Positions 5,607 through 5,637 of a stretch of 5,637 bases of DNA are shown here, piece by piece. The notes under the pieces were generated by a model that saw nothing but the letters and a program-made list of their open reading frames with translations, had not been told where the DNA came from and searched no databases. Every line of letters begins with the position of its first letter. The stretch's first letter is position 1. Source of the stretch: Zeimonas sp036675585 (lineage in GTDB: Bacteria > Pseudomonadota > Gammaproteobacteria > Burkholderiales > Burkholderiaceae_E); NCBI GenBank assembly GCA_036675585.1, contig JAKFES010000073.1:1-5637 (forward strand), given 5' to 3'. The translations under genes and the position numbers were made by a program.

Positions 5607-5637
5607 CGTTCGCGTGGGTGCCCGGGCCGTTGCCGGG

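Overview
The window is a high-GC chromosomal segment, most likely from a betaproteobacterium of the order Burkholderiales. The evidence is the minus-strand gene order pheS-pheT-ihfA-merR-tRNA-Pro and the close match of each product to the proteobacterial families. The order is inferred from sequence and remembered synteny, not from a database search. All recognised genes are on the minus strand, so transcription runs right to left.

Right edge (about 5529-5637): a GC-rich hairpin followed by a T run lies 58 bases before pheS. This is where rplT is expected to end just outside the window, and also where enterobacteria carry the pheST attenuator. From 5528 down to 1113 lies a compact housekeeping operon. 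It contains pheS (phenylalanyl-tRNA synthetase alpha), pheT (beta, 11 bases later, with its Shine-Dalgarno overlapping the pheS stop), ihfA (IHF alpha with an unusually long N-terminal extension) and a short MerR-family regulator. PheS and PheT form the alpha2-beta2 enzyme that charges tRNA-Phe. IHF alpha is a DNA-bending partner commonly encoded behind pheT.

Centre-left (944-1076): a tRNA-Pro(GGG) gene with its own extended -10 promoter and GC-rich discriminator, followed 11 bases downstream by a strong intrinsic terminator that looks usable on both strands.

Left (1-943): about 750 bases (194-943) hold no gene I can support, but they carry several inverted and direct repeats, including two abutting 18-base hairpins of identical geometry. 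At the left edge is the first part (64 codons) of a minus-strand gene for a small predicted lipoprotein, cut by the window border.

I see no defence system, mobile element, CRISPR array or other new multi-gene system. Most of the window is conserved housekeeping DNA. The points most worth a second look are the structured gene-free segment, the truncated lipoprotein gene, the IHF alpha extension and the possible attenuator before pheS.
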